Under the pieces are notes generated by a model, which saw nothing but the letters and a program-made list of their open reading frames with translations, made no database searches and was not told where the DNA came from. A DNA stretch of 64,000 bases, taken from Apoderus coryli (taxonomy: Eukaryota > Arthropoda > Insecta > Coleoptera > Attelabidae). Below, one piece after another: positions 32,314 through 44,725 of the stretch; position 1 is the first letter of the stretch; every line of letters begins with the position of its first letter. Where the stretch lies: NCBI GenBank assembly GCA_911728435.2, contig OU452199.1:42605253-42669252 (forward strand). The letters are read 5' to 3'. Both the position numbers and the translations under genes were made by a program.

Positions 32314-32701
32314 CAAATAACTCAACTAATATCGTGTACCCTTATCGAACGACAAAGAAATGTAAAAAAAAACACACCCGAAATAACAGTCCCCTAAATA
32401 ATAGATTATTTTCCAAATAACAAACAGATTGAGCGGATAAAACAAATCGGGCCCTTTTCAGGATTTTACGATCAGCCACATACTCTATATGCTTATATTA
32501 TAGTCTCGTAAATCCGACCTTTGCAGGATTTCTGCCATGTTATATATACTTTTTTTTCTTTCAGTAGGTATAGAAATATAGAACAGTCCTGTTTTGAGTA
32601 ACTTTATGCAGGGAGAGAGAGAGATATTATACTAGGAACGTTAAATAGCTATAGAAAGGAGAGAATAGAAATTTTAAGCTCAATTTAAATGTGGCAAAAT
32701 A

Positions 32702-34670
32702 TACTTACAGAGGATGGGCAAGGAAAACTTTACTTTGCTTTATGCCTTTAAAGTTGCCGTACGTATTAAAACTGAAGTGAACTCTTCATATAGAGTTTAC
32801 TTGGGTGATGCTGAGCGTAGACTTTATGGTGACCCTAAGACTTTCTGGTCATTTATAAATTCTCGTAAAAGTTTCGGACGTTTACCTAGAGATATGTATT
32901 ATAATGGCGATAATATTAAAGATCAGCAAGAACTTGTGGATAGATTTGCTCAATATTTCAATGAATCCTATATCAATTCCCAAATTTTTGACATTGAAAA
33001 TGTGAGTGAGGCTCTGAATGTGTCCTTTTTGTCTGATTGTGGAGTTACTGAATCTGAAGTTTACGGAGCTCTGAGAAAGCTCAAAGGTAAACCAACAGCA
33101 GGTCCGGATGGTATACCATTCTTTGTGGCTCGTGATTGTGCTGCGGTGTTGGTTGGGCCATTGTGTACAATATTTAACCTTGCCTTACGCTCAACTAATT
33201 TTCCTGCGTTTTGGAAGTTCAAGGGTGACGCCGGTTTTTAAAAAGGGAGATAAGCATGATGTAGGAAATTATCGTCCTATATCAATTCAATCATGTTTTG
33301 CGAAGGTGTTTGAGTTTTTACTACATGATATTATAATGTGTCATGTTAGACGACAAATTTCAACTGTGCAGCATGGTTTCTTCCCGGGTCGTTCTACATC
33401 TACCAATTTATTGGTTTTAACACAGTTTCTGAGTGAACAATTTGATAATGGAGGTCAGGTAGATGTTATCTAACTGACTTTTCCAAGGCCTTTGACAGAC
33501 TTGATCATGGTGTCTTGATGGCTAAATTGTGTCGTTTTGGTTTATCCAATGGCTTGGATTCATATTTAAATGATCGTTATCAATATGTTGAGTATAGAGG
33601 GTTCAGGTCTGTCAATTTTTTAGTGACCTCAGGAGTACCCCAGGGTTCTGTGTTGGGGCCATTGTTGTTTTTGTGCTTTATTGATGATTTTTCCAGTGGC
33701 TTGACTAGTAGTGCGCTCTTGTATGCCGATGACTTCAAAATATACTCGGTCATTGATAGTGCGCATGATTGCTCTGTTATTCAGGAAGACCTTAACAAGA
33801 TTTATGAGTGGTGTGTTCGCAACAATCTTTATTTGAGTATTGAAAAATGTTTTTCAGTTTCTTATACACGCAGATTAAAGCCTATAACTCATTTGTATTT
33901 CATTCACGATTCTCCATTGGTTGTTTGTGATCGTATTAAGGATTTGGGGATTTTCTTTGATAGCAAACTAAACTTTATTGAACATTATAATTATATATCA
34001 GTCTCTGGGTTTTGTCATGCGTAACGCGAGGGATCTTAGGTCTCCTCAGACACTTATCACGTTATTCAATGCATTTGTTAGGGCTAAGTTGGAGTATGCC
34101 TCAGTTGTGAGGAGTACTTCATATGAATTACATTCGGCGAGTATGGAACGTGTTCAACGTCGTCTCGCTAAGTTTCTGTGGTTTCGTAGCGATGGAGTTT
34201 ATCCAGTCATTGGATTTCCACATGATACGCTCCTAAATCGTTTTAATTTGATCTTTAAGTACGCGTAGGGAATGTTCTGCTATTATCTTACTGTACAAAA
34301 TTATTAATGGAGATAATGATTGTCCAGAGCTGTTAGAATTGCTTCCATTTTAAGTCCCTACTTTGCGTACACGTAATAATAACACTGTTTTTTACTTGTC
34401 AAGAGCGCGCACTAATTTGTTGTTGCATTCTCCCTTGTACGTAATGTGTAATATTTGTAACCGTATGTCTAATGATTTGGATATATTTGAATCAATTCTG
34501 TCATGTATAAAACGTTTATTTTTTAAGTAATTAGTTTAAGTTATTAATTAGTTATTATTGTTATTTTGATGTTACTCTATATTATTTGTAATTTTTACCT
34601 GCCCTTCAATTGGATATTTATCTGTCTGGGCAGTTGTATCTTAAATAAATAAAAAAATAAATAAATAAAG
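32702..34670 (+). pseudogene. Jockey/CR1-group LINE, pre-RT to 3' end
   Basis: 5'-truncated LINE. The pre-RT linker GDPKTFWSFINSRKSFGRLP is followed by RT blocks: TAGPDGIPFF, VGNYRPISIQSCFAKVFE, VQHGFFPGRSTSTNL, TDFSKAFDRLDHG, SGVPQGSVLGPLLF, LLYADDFKIY and RIKDLGIFFDSKLNF. The thumb block SMERVQRRLAKFLWFRSDG closes it. Frameshifts occur near 33228 and 34010 and a stop lies near 33473. The 3' UTR ends in a (TAAA)n-like tail at 34643-34670. It is closely similar in layout to the LINE at 20514-22277, but the tail differs. Confidence 0.8.
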
Positions 34671-36425
34671 TTGTAGTAGCGTTTTTTGGGATTTTTTAAA
34701 ATAAATGTTGACGATTTTCGAAACTAAAACTGATAGCCTGCAAAATCATTACATTTAAGACCTCCTGTACAAGGAACTACGTTAATTTACTCACTAAAAG
34801 ACATCTCCAATATCTGTCATTAAACCTAGAAACAAGTGCTTTGGATAGCGACAGTTTTTGTGTCTCCTGAAAAAATTCGTGTTTTTTTAATTGATTTAAG
34901 TAGAAGACTAGGTTATAGAGAAAGAGTCTTTCGTTGGTGTGGACTACTCTGATACAACTATTTTAACTCTTGCAGGTATACTGGATCACATTTTGTACCT
35001 CCTTTTTTTTGTACATTTGAAGGACGGGACGGGTGAAATAAAATTTTAAAAACCAACATTTTTGCGCGTTATTAATGCTATCAAAATATTGGTTTATATT
35101 AAAACTAGTGCACAACAATAATCTTTAAAATAATCTCTGGATACTATTAAAGGTAAGCAAATATTTAATTTGCTACCTTCGAAGGTGTTAATGAATGCAA
35201 GGTGCAATTATCAATATGATTATTTGAATCCGTTAGACCCAGATACTCTGTTTGATCTGATATTATACATAATAATATCGATAGAGAAAATACTGGTTTA
35301 CCTTCAGAATCTGGTTTGGGCAATGTTAAATTTTTAATATCAATTTACTCAAAAACTAAGCGTTTTATCAAAATAATAGAGGACGATATTTTTTAAGCAA
35401 ACTTCATTTTTTTTTATTAACATGAATTTAAAAAGTGAAATATTCGAACGACAAAAAATTTGGGGCGTTATTTCCTCCCGCCCCCTCTCTACGCTCATGA
35501 CTATAATTTTGGAAATCCTTCTGGTTTCGATTATTAAAAATACATGTGTAAAATTTCATTGATGCATCTAAAAACGTTTCGTTCATATTCACAAAAAAAT
35601 CATCATCAGGGGCTAATTTTACACAAATAAATGTGATATTTGGTTTTTTTGAAATTAAAATTTTTTGTACCACTAAATTTTAGCAGGAATTTCTGTACCT
35701 GAAAGAGTTAAGGTTGATGATATGTTCTTCAGCTTTTGGTGGTTTTACAAACGTTGCTCAATTATACCGGCGCGAAAATAACAACCAAAATATCAGAACA
35801 AACACGATTGCCAGCAGCAAAAAACTGCTGCGTGGTCAGCAAAATGTAAAAACTTGTTCAAATAATTATTTATTAACCTCGAACTAAATATTGTTCAAAA
35901 TAATGAACAGAAGCAGTTTGATTGCATAAAAGATAGCAGCCAAAACCATCCTGATGGTGAAAAATTAATAACTCCGAAACTAGTGAGCCTGCTACATTGA
36001 TTTTTGAACGCAAGTTAGCTAATAGCATTACAAATAACAAATTTTTACTCACTATGACTTACAGGCCGTCGCAGTGGTGTACTAAGGCTTTACACATAGC
36101 AGCCTAATGGTGAAAAATTAATAAATCTGATACTATTGATTTTTTAGTATAATTTTGGTCTATTAACATTAGAAACAAAAAATTCTCAAAACTAAACGAC
36201 CTGTGCTTAAAGTTGTTCTAAATTAAAATACAAATTGTTGTTAGTTAAATAATTTTGATTATAATTTGTGAACGATATTTCTAGAAACAAATTCATATAA
36301 AAGTTATTACTAGGCGATGTTTAGGAAATCTATTTCAGTGTAAAAAAGTTTCTCTTTATTATAACCATATAAACATGACTTCACAACATAGAAGGTTTCG
36401 TGCTATAATTCAGTACAGCTTCAGC
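34671..36425. other. Unassigned sequence
   Basis: A minus-strand frame at 35428-35673 (MNETFLDASMKFYTCIFNN region) looks like a piece of a common insect repeat, but I cannot name it. No termini or domains. Confidence 0.4.
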
Positions 36426-36429
36426 TGAA

Positions 36430-36671
36430 AAACATTAACAAATACAATCAATCAGTAGGAAACTATGGCAAAATTGGATGAATTGGGCTTCGAATTGCTT
36501 ACCTACCCATCGTATTCTTCAGATTTAGCCCCCGGCGACATTTTTCTGTTTTCAGATCTCAAGAGAATGCTTGCTGGAAAGAAACTTAAGTCCAATGATG
36601 AAGTAATTACCACAGGTTTAAGGAAAAACATTCTTGTAAAATCGAATACGCATACCCAGATATCAAAATAA
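36430..36671 (+). pseudogene. mariner transposase relic, third catalytic region
   Basis: MAKLDELGFELLTYPSYSSD and LAPGDIFLFSDLKRMLAGKK match the end of the mariner catalytic core (pattern L...ELL.HPPYSPDLAPSDFFLF..LK..L.GK.F). The acidic residue after LAP is kept, but S replaces P in YSPD. Everything upstream is too decayed to read. The last codons diverge into unrelated sequence. Confidence 0.65.
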
Positions 36672-37433
36672 GGTTAACCTTAGTATTCCTAGACGTCATT
36701 TATCTCTCTACACTGAAAAAAATATTGTACGTAAAACCAATGAATGGTTGTCATAAATATTTTGAACATTAATATTATCAATTGGTCACTGTTACAATGA
36801 ATTTTGATCATAAATTAATAATTTCATACATAGAAACAATGTACGATGAAACATTAATCAATAAATGCAAGACATCGAAAATTTGTGTTTCTTTTCATCA
36901 ATATAATGTCACTATCTATTGCTTCAATGTTTTAAATTTATTAATTTATGCCCTTCGCCTTTAACACAATAATTTGTAAATCATACACCTATGAACAGCG
37001 AACATAAAAACTAATAAACGATCATCGTTGATTCAATGAATGCTAAGCATTAATTTTACGAACCTAACCGTTAAATTCTGAATAAAGCGCGCAAATCAAT
37101 GCACCCGGACCATAGACTGAATACTCAAAACATTGACATTATGACATTCTCATAGACTTTTTGTTTACGCGTCCTTTTTGTTTTGTTTAGTTAAATGTAT
37201 ATAGTTGAAAAGTGAAGTGTGTTCCTAAATCTATTTTTAAAATTTGTTCCCAAATAATACAACAAATGTAGAAATATAAGGTAAGTAGTAATCCTTTTAT
37301 ATAAGTACCATTTAGTAAAGTACAAAACTAAAGTCAGTTTAAAACGAAAAAAAACACAGTGCGGTATTCCTTTGTAATGTTGAAAACCGGCCGATAGAGG
37401 GGAGAAATTTTATGGGCTCTTCATGGATATTTA

Positions 37434-37616
37434 GTGCTATCCGCTAAGCTATGTTCCAAAGGTGCCAGTGGAAAGATAAGCCATTTAAAATACACAATAA
37501 AAGACTCTCAAGAATCTTTTTTATTTTGTGCTAAAATAGTTCAAGAAATAGAAGAACATATAATAAACCTTAAAGGAAGAAAATGTGCAATTCAACCGTA
37601 CTTATGGGTTCTATAA
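37434..37616 (+). CDS. Unidentified open frame inside the composite element
   Basis: Sixty codons beginning MLSAKLCSKGASGKISHL, then SQESFLFCAKIVQEIEEHI. The SQESF...I..EIE pattern gives a helical impression similar to short ORFs near insect transposon ends, but I cannot identify it. A strong donor-like AAG/GTAAGT lies upstream at 37281, so part of a spliced transposon gene is possible. Confidence 0.2.
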   Translation: MLSAKLCSKGASGKISHLKYTIKDSQESFLFCAKIVQEIEEHIINLKGRKCAIQPYLWVL

Positions 37617-37659
37617 GTCTATTCTAAAGGCGCACACTGTTTACTTAAAAACCTGTTAT

Positions 37660-38600
37660 TTTGATTAATAATAATAATATAATAAATGACTTTATTGAGA
37701 ACTTAGAAAAGTTACACAAAAGGCGAAGTCGATGCACAGCCTCCTAGCTTACCATATTAGCAATACTAAAGATAACTGCACAATAATAACAACAACAAAA
37801 ACCCTGATACATAAAAAAAGGCAATGATTCCTGGATGCCCTGCGGCACTACGCAATGTCCTGGGCCCAGACACTGCCATTCCCAAAATGACAACCTGACT
37901 TCTATCATTCACATATGTTCCGAGTAGAGACACAGCAGACTCCCCAAAGCCCAGGTAACCCACAATGGCCAGCAACAAACCATGAACAATGCGGTCAAAT
38001 GCCCCTTGCGTAGTCCAACAGCAGCAATGCCGTCAATCGACCCTGATCTACCGCCCCCAATGCATCATCCAGTATTTTAAGTCATGTCGTGGAGCAACTG
38101 TGACCCAGACGGAACCCAGACTGGACCTCCGACAACAACCCATGCCCATCAAAATATGTTTTCATTTGATTGCAGATCACTCTCTCAATAACCTTGGAGA
38201 TCTCTGGGAGTATATTAATCGGTCTATAAGATCCTTAAATGTTGATGGAGTTTTAGTTTTGGGATTGGAATGACATTGGCTTCTTTCCAACATGACGGGA
38301 AGTTCCTCGTTTCTATATAGTAATTAACTAGATGCTGTATAAAGGGCATTATAAACGGACAACTACTACTACTAGCATATCAATACTGATCATGTCACTG
38401 CCTACAGCATTTGACTTTATCCCAAGCAATGCATCAAGTACAAGTATCTCCCCATGATCCACCATTGTAAATTCAAAGTTAATATCAGGCCTAATTTTAT
38501 TACCTAAGTAAAAATTGATCGTTCCTGGGTCCGGATTGTTGGTGGAAGTGGCCACAAAAAAATCATTAATATTATCAACATCATGAATAAAAGACGGTAT
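37660..38600 (-). pseudogene. CR1/L2-group LINE fragment, same family as 626-1908
   Basis: Minus-strand RT pieces: SNAVGSDMISIDML, DDALGAVDQGRLTALLLLDY, HGLLLAIVGYLGFGESAVSL and LGTYVNDRSQVVILG. The first is the RT start (pattern KA.G.D.I...ML) and the rest match the other copy's LAIMYYLGFGESALALLGSY. The GVPQGS box is degraded and the YADD region is deleted, so the RT joins straight to the 3' UTR with its TAA-repeat tail at ~37665-37682. The frame is repeatedly broken. Confidence 0.65.
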
Positions 38601-39029
38601 TGTGATATTTTCCCTTGCATAATTTCCAATTTTGTTTAGAAAAATTTCCGCGGACTTTAGTTTCCAAATATAGTTTTTTCTCCCTTTTCACCTCAGACGA
38701 ATCTGACATGTTTAGCATTTAATATTAACTAAATTAAAAATAAAGGCTTTAGATTTCGAGTGTCGTACAAATATGATTTAATTTATTTACAAAGCAGGTG
38801 CATCAAATCAATGGACGTACAGCAAGATAATTTTGAGTCTTATTTGGGCTTTTAAGTTCTCTAACCATTGGTACTAGTATATTTGAACCATACTGCACTT
38901 TGCAGTACACATAATACATATGTACCTATATGCTCGCGATTATTGATTGAATACAGAACCATAATCTCAATCTTTCGTAATAATAATTTCCGGCGAACAC
39001 AATTACGTAAAACAATTATTATAACCCAA

Positions 39030-39300
39030 TGTAATAATCAGCTAACATTGGTTTAACGGACAAAAGTCATAGATTCATGTCTATCGTTCGTAACATTAAT
39101 AACCTTCAGACATTGGTTTAATGTACAAAAGTCGTAGATTAATGTTCATCGGTCGTAACATTAATAACCAGCTAACATCGGTTTTACGTATTGGAGACAT
39201 AACTAATCTTCATCGTTCGTAACATTAACAACCTGGTAACATCGTTTTAACGTACAGGAGTTATAAATTAATGTCCATCATTCGTAAGATCAATAACCGG
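39030..39300. repeat. 65-bp minisatellite, ~4 copies
   Basis: The anchor CGTAACATTAATAACC (or one-base variants) starts at 39089, 39154, 39218 and 39283. The linked words ATTGGTTTAACGTACAAAAG and ATTAATGTTCATCGTTCG repeat with the same period. Divergence is too high and spacers too alike for a CRISPR array. It lies near the right end of the composite element. Confidence 0.8.
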
Positions 39301-39473
39301 CGAGTATAAATTTATATTCTTTATTTATTAATTCAACGTACAGAATTCGCTACCGAATTTATGTACGAACGTTTATTGTATGAATGTCACCCATCATCGG
39401 CTCAAATTTAATGTTGACGTTCATTGATTTGAAGCACTTTTTTATTAATATCACGTACCTTTTCGGTTCAGTG

Positions 39474-40364
39474 TAGTATCCTTAATAATATTTATAAGGT
39501 TCTGTCGTGTCTCTAAATTCGTTACAAGTGTGTTTTACGGCATCACTTAGTTTGGAACTGAATGAAAAAAAAACAATAAAAAATTGCTTTGGAGACATTT
39601 GACAAAGTGACACACAATTTCATCTCGCCAACGTTCGATTATGAAGTATAATTAACACAAATTACACTATTTCACCATAAAATGGCAATTTATATCAGAA
39701 ATGGCTGGCTTTCTCTCTCATTTTGTATGTGGATATGAATGAATAAATCAAGTACGAACGAACTGAATTTTATTCAACTGCATGGGGGCCAGGATAACAG
39801 CACCATCGATTTGGAATTTAATCGACGTGTTCGTTCCCGATTTGGTTTTCAAATTAATGTTTTATTAAGTGTATACGAAATTCCATATATTTTAATCTGG
39901 TCATTTTTTCCCTCTCTATCTGTGTGTGTTTTTGGGTGATGTGCACAATGGCAAAAATAGAAATTACAAAGTAGAAATGAGCCGCTCTCTATTTAGTGGT
40001 TGGGTCGGTATAGATAATTGGAAAAATGAAAGGCTGATAGAAACGTATGCGTTCATATTAACTTTTTGTATGCCAGTTTAGTAGCCGTTTGTACAAAAAA
40101 AAAATGTTGGAACAGTTTGAATACGAGTGCATGTGGTTTATATTTGAGCAATTTTATTAAAAAAGCATGAAAATCGTCAAAACTAATTGCAGGAATCGAA
40201 AATCCCTGAGACTGTTCTGTATTGTCCAAACTGGACGTCAAAAATACCAAAAAACTAGGCTAAATTTCACGATCCCATCAGGTGCGGAACACGTTCCAAT
40301 TTTAATGCTTTTTATTGGTATTCGAATATCACACTTTATTATAAGTAGTTTTAAGACTTTAGGA
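39474..40364. other. Unassigned sequence
   Basis: Small frames such as 39739-39939 show no domain. No repeat partner seen. Confidence 0.4.
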
Positions 40365-42586
40365 TATACGGTGTTAGTAAATAAGTGCGACAAACTTCAG
40401 GGGGTAATTCTACATGAAAAAATAATGACAGTTTACTATATAAACATATGTCCGCAAATGCTTCGTTTTCTGAGATACGGGGTGTTAAAGTTTTTCTTAA
40501 AAACTGAAGATTTATTGATTGCTCTGAAACCGGTGAAGATATGCAAATGAAATTTAATGAGTTTTAAGAGGTAGTTCTTCTTCTTCTTCGGATGCTATCC
40601 ACTAATGGATGTTTGCGATCACATTTTTCATCTCCTCTCTATCTCTTGCGGTGTGAATGAGGGTCTGTATGTCATTTATTCTTGTCCACTGTCTTATGTT
40701 CCGCAACCAGGACAATTTCTTCCTTCCTATCCCTCTAGGGCCCTCTATCTTACCTTCGATCAACAACTGTAAATACTCATACTTCTTGTTCCTCATGACG
40801 TGCCCGAGATATGAAGTCTTTCTCTTTTTTATGGTGGTTAACAGTTCACGTTCTTTTTTGATGTTAGACAGAACTTCTACGTTTGTTATTCTTGCACTCC
40901 ACGGTATCTTGAGCATTCTGCGGTAAAGCCACATCTCGAACGCTTCCAATTTGTTAATGTTGTTGACTTTAAGGGTCCAACCTTCCATCCCGTAGAGAAG
41001 TACTGACCACACACAGCACTTTAAGAATCTCAACCTCAGACCAAGATCGAAGTCCGAGCAACTAAATACTCTCCTCAGTCTTAGGAATGCTTGTCGGGCT
41101 TGTTCGATGCAACTCTTGACCTCGATATCAGAGGTCCAGTATTCAGATAACCACATGCCCAAGTATTTAAATTTGTTCACTCTGTCTATGCGCATTGCGT
41201 TGAATGTTAACTGTGAGTCTTCAAACGCATTTAGGTTCCTTGATACTATCATAAACTTCATCTTTTTAGTGTTTATGTTTAGACCCATCAATCTGCTATG
41301 TTGACCGACTGTGTTTATCAGTCTTTGTATGTTATCAGTGATGAGCACTGTGTCATCAGCATAACATATGTTATTAATCCACACTCTGTTGACTTTAATA
41401 CCGATCTCCGCATCTTCCAATGCTTCCCGGAAGACCCCCTCCGAGTACAGGTTGAACAAAAGCGGGGACAAGACACATCCCTGTCGCACGCCCCTCTGGA
41501 TCTCTATATCATCAGACAGCTCATTATTGAGCCTAATCTGTGCAGTCTGGTACCAATATAGATTTTCTATACATCTAATGTCTTTTTGATCTATGTCAAG
41601 ATTCCTGAGGAGCTGCATTAGTTTGGGATGTTCAACTCGGTCAAATGCTTTCTCGTAATCAACAAAGCAAAGGCATATGTCTTTTCTCACATCATGGCAG
41701 TTCTGTACAAGGACTTGCGTGGCCACTATCGCTTCTCTTGTGCCCATCCCTTGTCTAAACCCAAACTGTGAGCTACTGATATCTCTTTCGAGAAGTAGTT
41801 ATTGCGCATTTTTTGGCAAGCAATTAAGAATTTTATGTTCATCAGTGGCGCGCATACGGGTAACAATCTCAATATTTTTAAAGAAAAAAATGGTACGCCA
41901 CTAGAGTTTTTCAAATAAAAAATCATTTTGCAATTCCTCGTTCAATTTTTGATAAAAAATCTCTCTTACTGTTTTATCGTAGGGGGCTTCGTCTTTGTGC
42001 AAAAAAATAAAACATCTTACCCCGTATTTTTTATTTCTTTAATACATTATCAAGAACTATCTAATACAATAAACAGTAAACCAAAACAATAAGAGAAAAT
42101 AACACTAATAATAAACAAACGCTAATTTGACATTTTGTTGAAATATTCGTATAATAGAATGTTGACAGTCGCGGGGAGATGTTTTATTTTTTTGCACAAA
42201 TGCCCCCTACGATAAAAAAGCAAGAGAGATTTTTTTATCACAAATTGAACGAGGAATTCCAAAATGATTTTTAAATTGAAAAATTCCAGTGGCGTACATT
42301 TTTTTTCTTCACAAAAATTGAGATCATTACCCGTATGCGCGCCACTGATGAACATACAATTCTTAATTGCCTGCCAAAAAATACACAATAACTACCTCTT
42401 AAAACTCACTAAATTTCATTTGCATATCTCCACCGGTTTCAGAGCAATCAATAAATCTTCAGTTTTTAAGAAAAGCTGTTTCTCAGCAGCATTTGCGAAC
42501 ATGTGTTTATAGAGCAAAGTGTCATTATTTTTTCATGCAGAATTACCTCCTGAAGTTTGTCGTACTTATTTACTAACTCCCTGTAT
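40365..42586. mobile_element. Foldback element, copy 2, split by an RTE insertion
   Basis: Same family as 18445-19143 and with the right arm more complete. The left half (40365-40576 plus 41801-~42020) is the inverted complement of ~42173-42586, around a loop of ~150 bp. Shared words: AGTAAATAAGTGCGACAAAC, ACTGAAGATTTATTGATTGC, TTTTATCGTAGGGGGC. The left terminus has lost two bases (TATACGGTGTTAG). No coding sequence of its own. The RTE at 40577-41791 interrupts the left arm. Confidence 0.8.
40577..41791 (-). mobile_element. RTE-type LINE insertion with open RT frame (copy 2)
   Basis: 5'-truncated RTE LINE whose RT frame stays open from the truncation point to its natural stop at 40602 (~395 codons). 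Blocks: SSSQFGFRQGMGTREA, FVDYEKAFDRVEHPKLM, GVRQGCVLSPLLFN, CYADDTVLITD, KYLGMWLSEYW, EAFEMWLYRRMLKIPW, KTSYLGHVMRNKKYEYL and GPRGIGRKKLSWLRN. The tail is GAA repeats. The flanks GAGGTAGTT (40568-40576) and GAAGTAGTT (41792-41800) form a ~9-bp target duplication. The uninterrupted foldback copy has the empty site GAGGTAGTTATTGCGC. The endonuclease was lost by truncation. Confidence 0.9.
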
Positions 42587-44380
42587 TTCGCTCTTGATAA
42601 AATTAACTGAAAAATCAAGTAGCCACGTGCGATTATGCGAAGCAGCAGCTGGTCAGTTTTTTAAACTCGAAAATTTTGCTAATTTAAGAAAATTAATCCA
42701 TTTGGATAAATTAAACATAATAATTTTTAGGAAAATATTTGTTTTTCGAAACTTACTTATACTCTCCCTGTTGGCGTAAGCCTAAAGATGATGAGTTAAA
42801 ACTAGTTAAATGTATTAAATCGAGCGAAATAATAAAAAACTGTCAATTTGGTTTAATTGTATTGGCGGCGTTGATATGGTGATTTTTCATAACCGTTGCT
42901 ACTTTTGTCATGACTAGGAAATCTACCCGTGCATTTTTACCACTACTAGTTGCTGGGCAAATGAAAAACAGCGTTACTATTTTCAAATTATGATTGAACA
43001 TTTAAAGACAGTCGTAGAAAAAATATTTTTCCTTTCAAATCTATTTCAGCCTACCAATTTTCATGATTTTACCGTGCTCTGTTTTGCACATATTATATGG
43101 TACAAAAAATCATTTGCAGGTTTATCCTTTTAGAAGCCGTAAATTTCTAGAAGACTTCTTTCCTATTTTTAAGGGAACAACACACTGGTGAAGTTATGCC
43201 GTCTAACTTTGGGTCACCCCGTATAATTATTTTTAAGACCCTGAAATCGATCAAATAAACAAGCAAAACGGTAAAAAATTACCTTTAATTGACCTATAAT
43301 CCATCTTAAAATAATATTAAAACAATTTTAGTGAATTTTTTACAGTAAAAAATATATTTTTCCTGCATTTCTCTTAAAAAAAAAAACGCTTCCACATGTT
43401 GTATGTTTTCTTTAATATCCTTGTCAAGCGATACATTTAAAATACCTACAAAAATACATGCACACGATTTGTTTACACTAACTTGCATGCTTCCGTAAAT
43501 TAAATCACTTAAATAGATTACAATAAATCAGTGTCATTGCAGACATATCGGACAAAACTTACGATATCATGTGACACAACAAGAATAATATATTTTACAG
43601 CAATGGAGAATTGTTTTTCCGATGTTCTACAATTAAATGCATCAGATGAATTCAAAACAAAATTTATTTTTAAAATAACTCATGCATTGAAATGGATTTA
43701 CTTACTAGGGTAGTATACGAGGGTGATCTTTTATTTTTTCACATTCGATTTACTAGTTTATTGCCAGTAAGTTTGTAAAAAAATGATATGAAGGTTTTCG
43801 TTGGATGATTTCAAAAAGCCTTTACTCCGCTTCGGCCAACTTTTGTTTGAAGCATCATCAGAGAAGGTAGCTGTGCGCAAAATGATAGAGCGAGATCGAC
43901 AATAGTGAGATATAGGCACCTCTTGGCTGCGTTACATTCGATTTTGCATGTTAAATTCAATTTGGGATTCAAATAAACTACAAAAATAAAATTTTGGAAC
44001 ATTTAAAGGCTAAAATGAATAATAATATCATGTGTTTGAATGATTAAACAAATTTTATTCAGTCCTCACCTATTACTTCACTTTTTACTAAGCAATGTGT
44101 TCGTTTTGTGATGCCCCATCTACTTTTCTCATTTCATTTTACCCATTTTTATTGTTATGAATTTGCTTGTTGTTATGAATGAACGCCATTGTTTCATTTT
44201 TACTATCATTTCTAGGGTATCATTTTTGGACATACTGTACTTAACAAGTTCTCTATTTTATAATAATTGATCATTTTGTTTTTCGTTACTTTAGGACTGA
44301 TGATGACGTACGCCGAAACTATTTTCCACTCATGATAATTTTCCATTAAACGCTCGTAGTAGTTAGTATGTGCCATTAAA
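42587..44380. other. Unassigned sequence
   Basis: GGGTCACCCCGTATAATTAT near 43205 looks like a stray transposon end without a partner. Small frames (for example 43531-43713 and 43811-44002) have no recognisable domain. Confidence 0.4.
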
Positions 44381-44725
44381 AAAAAAATAGATTTTATTAT
44401 AGTTTCCACTATGACAAACTTTGTCAAATTTAGGCATGACCGCCCCTGGATAGGGTTAAAAGAACGGCACTGTTTTATAGCTTTTGGCAGTAGTTTTAAC
44501 TGGTATAATTATTATAACAGTGATGGTCATTTGTGCAAAAAATGAATTCTATTAAATTTTCCGCCAGGTCAAACTTTGCCAAATTTAAATATGAACGCCC
44601 CTGGATAGGGCTACAAGAAGACCACGGTTTTATGGCTTTCTTCAGTAGTTTTAACTGGTATAAGTATGATCATTTTTGCAAAAAATGGATTCTATTATAT
44701 TTTCCGCCATGGCAAACTTTGTCTG
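44380..44725. repeat. ~150-bp tandem repeat, two copies plus a partial
   Basis: GACCGCCCCTGGATAGGG / GAACGCCCCTGGATAGGG, CAGTAGTTTTAACTGGTATA and ATTCTATTA.ATTTTCCGCC recur with a period of ~142-156 bp. The anchor AAACTTTG starts near 44417, 44571 and 44714. The last copy runs directly into the LINE relic. Confidence 0.75.

Larger units (their letters stand above)
36711..39473. mobile_element. TIR-bounded composite element (CACTGAA ends)
   Basis: The left end CACTGAAAAAAATATTGTACG and right end (reversed: CACTGAACCGAAAAGGTACG) form an imperfect inverted repeat. Both lie next to TA (CTA on the left, TAG on the right). The inside holds an unknown 60-codon frame (37434-37616), a nested LINE fragment (37660-38600) and a 65-bp minisatellite near the right end. 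I cannot name the superfamily. If the ends are correct, the LINE is a later insertion. Confidence 0.45.

Noticed and set aside
39030..39300. CRISPR-like repeat spacing
   Set aside because: The whole 65-bp unit repeats, including the would-be spacers, and the context is insect transposon DNA.
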